NCBI GenBank assembly: GCA_900319615.1
Contig: ONPE01000168.1
Coordinates: 1-5,059 of the forward strand
Reading direction: 5' to 3'
Source of the DNA: an uncultured Eubacteriales bacterium
GTDB lineage: Bacteria > Bacillota > Clostridia > Oscillospirales > Acutalibacteraceae
DNA: 5,059 bases
Shown: positions 4,513 to 5,059 of the stretch, in pieces
Numbering within the stretch: position 1 is the stretch's first letter
How the letters are laid out: the number at the start of each line of letters is the position of its first letter
Translations under genes and position numbers: made by a program
The notes under the pieces: generated by a model
The model's database searches: none
Told to the model about the DNA's origin: nothing
Seen by the model: the letters and a program-made list of their open reading frames with translations, nothing else

Positions 4513-5059
4513 TGGCAGATAACACCGAGAACAAGGGCTTAGCTCCCGAAGAGATCACCGAAGAGACTGCTGCGGAAGCTACTGCCGAAGCAGTTGAAGC
4601 CTCCGAAAATGTAAAGGAAGCTGAGGATACTACCGCAGAAGCGGCTGCCGAAGAAAACGGCGACGACGCTCTTTCGCGTTTTCTCAGCCGCGAGCAGGAG
4701 GAACAAAAGCCCGTAAAACAATCAAAGATAAACAAGAAGCTCCTCATCCCGATAATCGCCGCCGTTGTGGTCGCGGCTCTCGTGTGTATGCTGATATTCA
4801 TGCGCACGCATACGCCCAAAGGCGCCACCAACGACGAGAGCCTGCTGCCCGCAAAGATCACCACGGACGTCAACGACAAGGGCGTGCATGAGGCTCAGGT
4901 AGCTGTCGATGAAAACGGAGAGATACTGCAGAACGGCAGCGGCAAGCTGCTCGAGTATGTCCCCGCCGATATCAAGGAGATCGGCGTCGAGAACGAAAAA
5001 GGCACCTTCTCCGTTCTTGCCGACACCCCCGAGGGCGGGTCGACCACATTCACGCTGGT
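4512..5059 (+). CDS. DUF4340-like membrane-anchored protein, 3' end beyond window
   Basis: The frame stays open from the ATG at 4512 to the right edge (182 codons plus two bases), so the protein is truncated by the window only. Residues 1 to about 66 form an Ala- and Glu-rich, strongly acidic tail of low complexity, rich in EAxAEA-type steps. A basic patch, KQSKINKK (69-76), then leads into one hydrophobic helix, about 77-97 (LLIPIIAAVVVAALVCMLIFM). By the positive-inside rule the acidic tail is cytoplasmic and the rest lies outside. The outer part contains LLEYVPADIKEIGVENEKG (146-164), which fits the start of DUF4340 domains: a short strand, then D-I-x-x-I and a polar turn. DUF4340 genes commonly follow GldG-like genes, which supports the call. 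The start is fixed by AGGAGGT at 4498 and a one-base overlap with the previous stop. Function unknown; it is probably a partner of the GldG-like protein. Confidence 0.82.
   Translation, partial: MADNTENKGLAPEEITEETAAEATAEAVEASENVKEAEDTTAEAAAEENGDDALSRFLSREQEEQKPVKQSKINKKLLIPIIAAVVVAALVCMLIFMRTHTPKGATNDESLLPAKITTDVNDKGVHEAQVAVDENGEILQNGSGKLLEYVPADIKEIGVENEKGTFSVLADTPEGGSTTFTL

Overview
The window looks like chromosomal DNA from a Gram-positive anaerobe of the class Clostridia, most likely a Ruminococcus-like member of the Oscillospirales. The grounds are strong AGGAGG-type ribosome binding sites before every gene, a G+C-rich coding style with a more A+T-rich spacer, protein families common in gut Clostridia, and a spacer packed with short hairpin repeats of the kind seen in that group. 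The taxonomy is an inference from pattern; no marker gene is present.

Layout. Positions 1-538 hold the 3' part of a flavodoxin-like NAD(P)H-dependent oxidoreductase gene, closed by a tandem stop codon and an intrinsic terminator (554-585). Positions 586-1291 carry no credible gene. They form a mosaic of short repeats: a diverged 55-bp direct repeat, four 7-bp units in tandem, two stem-loop blocks, and three copies of a GTAGGGTACGGC-type palindromic element, the third one inverted. An extended -10 promoter at 1292-1300 then drives a tightly packed four-gene operon that runs off the right edge.

The operon. In order it encodes an ABC ATPase (1344-2285), an ABC-2 type six-helix permease (2285-2989), a GldG-like auxiliary protein with a large extracytoplasmic domain (3001-4512), and the N-terminal part of a DUF4340-like membrane-anchored protein (4512 to the edge). 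Genes 1/2 and 3/4 overlap by one base (TGATG), and genes 2/3 are 11 bases apart. Each downstream gene has a strong Shine-Dalgarno sequence, so the four products are probably made in concert as one complex. The set resembles the GldA-GldF-GldG transporter of gliding Bacteroidota plus a DUF4340 partner. Outside gliding bacteria its substrate is not established. A plausible reading is an ATP-driven membrane machine whose two single-pass or double-pass partners work on the outer face of the membrane.

Notable local details are a perfect 18-bp tandem duplication that copies the start codon of the ATPase gene and adds six residues to its N-terminus, and a repeat copy (1094-1132) that equals another copy (876-902) plus an exact 12-bp palindrome in its loop. 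I see no CRISPR array, tRNA, rRNA, transposase or defence gene. The operon architecture is known, so I do not claim a wholly new system.
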